DNA of 7,023 nt, from assembly GCA_009774215.1 (NCBI GenBank), contig VSNH01000147.1:1-7023 (forward strand), given 5' to 3'. Below, in pieces: positions 6,509 to 7,023 of the stretch. Under the pieces are notes generated by a model, which had not been told where the DNA came from, did not search any database, and saw only the letters and a program-made list of their open reading frames with translations. This stretch comes from Lachnospiraceae bacterium. Its GTDB lineage: Bacteria; Bacillota; Clostridia; Lachnospirales; Lachnospiraceae. Position numbers and translations under genes: made by a program. Every line of letters starts with the position of its first letter. Positions within the stretch are counted from its first letter, which is position 1.

Positions 6509-7023
6509 GGAAAAAAAGTTTGGCAGCAGTGCCGCCTGTTTATGCGGCGGCACGGAATAGGCAGAGAAGGGTGCGGCTGTGCGGCGTCTGTCTGGGCTTA
6601 GGTGTGGCGGTAACGGCCTGCGGGGCAGACGGACACGGATTTGGCGGACAGGACGCTTCGGAAATACAAAGCGTGCAGGAGACGCAGGAGTCGCAGGATG
6701 CAGGAAATGTGCAGGATGAGCAGGAGGCAGCAGGCACACAGAAGGAAGAGGAGATCAGGAAACAGGTTCTGGCGGAGATGAGCGAAGAACAGAAAAACTG
6801 GATGGGTGGCCTTTCCAAAGAACAGCGGTTGGCAGATTTCAAGAGTCTGTGCGAGGGCCTGCGGGAAAATTACCCCTATGTGAAACTGGCGAAACGACAG
6901 GCCGGGGCGGATCTGGATGCGCTGGAGACGGCGTATCGGGCAAAAGTTGAATATTCTAACGCTTCGGAGCCACCGTTTTATCGCTTGAGAGCCACCTCGG
7001 ATTTTAACACTTTAGAGCCATCA
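6505..7023 (+). CDS. Lipoprotein with S41-peptidase-like N-terminal region; 3' part lost, probably to an IS insertion
   Basis: The frame is open from ATG 6505 to the window end (173 codons, no stop). Basic residues (17-24) and a hydrophobic stretch end in the lipobox VTAC, with C39 as the lipidated cysteine, so the product should sit on the outer face of the membrane. Residues about 40-80 are a Gln/Glu/Asp-rich linker. The segment from about 105 to 148 (LCEGLRENYPYV, LDALETAYRAKVE) resembles the region before the PDZ and protease domains of S41-family C-terminal-processing peptidases, as I recall it. The catalytic part is not present, so protease identity is tentative. From about codon 148 the sequence departs from that family and enters IS-like repeats, so the last 25 or so codons are probably read-through and the gene is probably broken. 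It shares ATGA with the kinase gene and belongs to the same operon. Confidence 0.6.
   Translation, partial: MRKKSLAAVPPVYAAARNRQRRVRLCGVCLGLGVAVTACGADGHGFGGQDASEIQSVQETQESQDAGNVQDEQEAAGTQKEEEIRKQVLAEMSEEQKNWMGGLSKEQRLADFKSLCEGLRENYPYVKLAKRQAGADLDALETAYRAKVEYSNASEPPFYRLRATSDFNTLEPS
6673..6735 (+). repeat. CAGGA-rich low-complexity tract in the lipoprotein linker
   Basis: CAGGA recurs six times within about 55 bp (roughly 6676-6726), irregularly spaced, and encodes the Gln/Glu/Asp-rich linker after the lipid anchor. It looks like a flexible spacer. The irregular spacing argues against simple slippage-driven phase variation. Confidence 0.5.
6948..7023. mobile_element. Probable insertion-sequence end (IS21-like), truncated by the window edge
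   Basis: Three copies of a 21-bp unit start at 6954, 6976 and 7002. Each has the form TTYTAWCRCTT, two variable bases, then GAGCCAYC; pairs of copies agree at 16-17 of 21 bases. The offsets are 22 and 26 bp, so the copies fall in different codon phases and the conservation is at DNA level. Read on the other strand they are GGTGGCTC-type units. IS21-family elements carry several short transposase-binding repeats at each end and usually begin with TG; a TG at 6948-6949 is a candidate tip. No transposase gene is inside the window, so family and exact border are inferred. Confidence 0.6.

Overview
The window looks like a moderately GC-rich Firmicute of the Clostridia, most likely in or near the Lachnospiraceae. 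This rests on strong AGGAGG-type ribosome binding sites, a TTG start inside an overlapping two-component pair, and gene families typical of that group. Species cannot be named from the sequence. All four recognisable genes lie on the + strand.

Region 1 (2-2836) is one large gene. It encodes an EF-G/Tet(M)-like ribosomal GTPase with all five translational domains, followed by a low-complexity linker and a C-terminal NYN/PIN-like nuclease domain that closely resembles YacP/Rae1. Rae1 is the ribosome-associated endoribonuclease that cuts mRNA in the A site. The gene therefore joins an A-site-binding GTPase to an A-site nuclease in one chain.

Region 2 (2837-3162) is a 326-bp gap. It holds a large imperfect palindrome (2876-2999) that folds as a closing stem with a long inner hairpin, then AT-rich promoter-like DNA with a duplicated TTTTTATAAG motif, a possible 18-codon leader ORF, and a strong Shine-Dalgarno.

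Region 3 (3163-7023) is an operon-like set. An OmpR/PhoB-type response regulator overlaps a six-TM sensor histidine kinase by 26 nt. The kinase in turn overlaps a lipoprotein gene by ATGA. The kinase has an unusually large Tyr/Asp/Glu/Gly-rich outer domain. The lipoprotein resembles the N-terminal part of S41-family peptidases. The layout suggests the pair senses something at the cell surface and is made together with a surface lipoprotein.

Region 4 (about 6948-7023) does not look like the rest of the lipoprotein gene. It carries three copies of a 21-bp unit built on GAGCCAYC, spaced 22 and 26 bp apart and so out of codon phase. Multiple short repeats of this kind mark the ends of IS21-family insertion sequences. 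The simplest reading is that an IS has cut the lipoprotein gene, and that the sequence stops inside the IS end, perhaps because assembly broke at a multicopy element.
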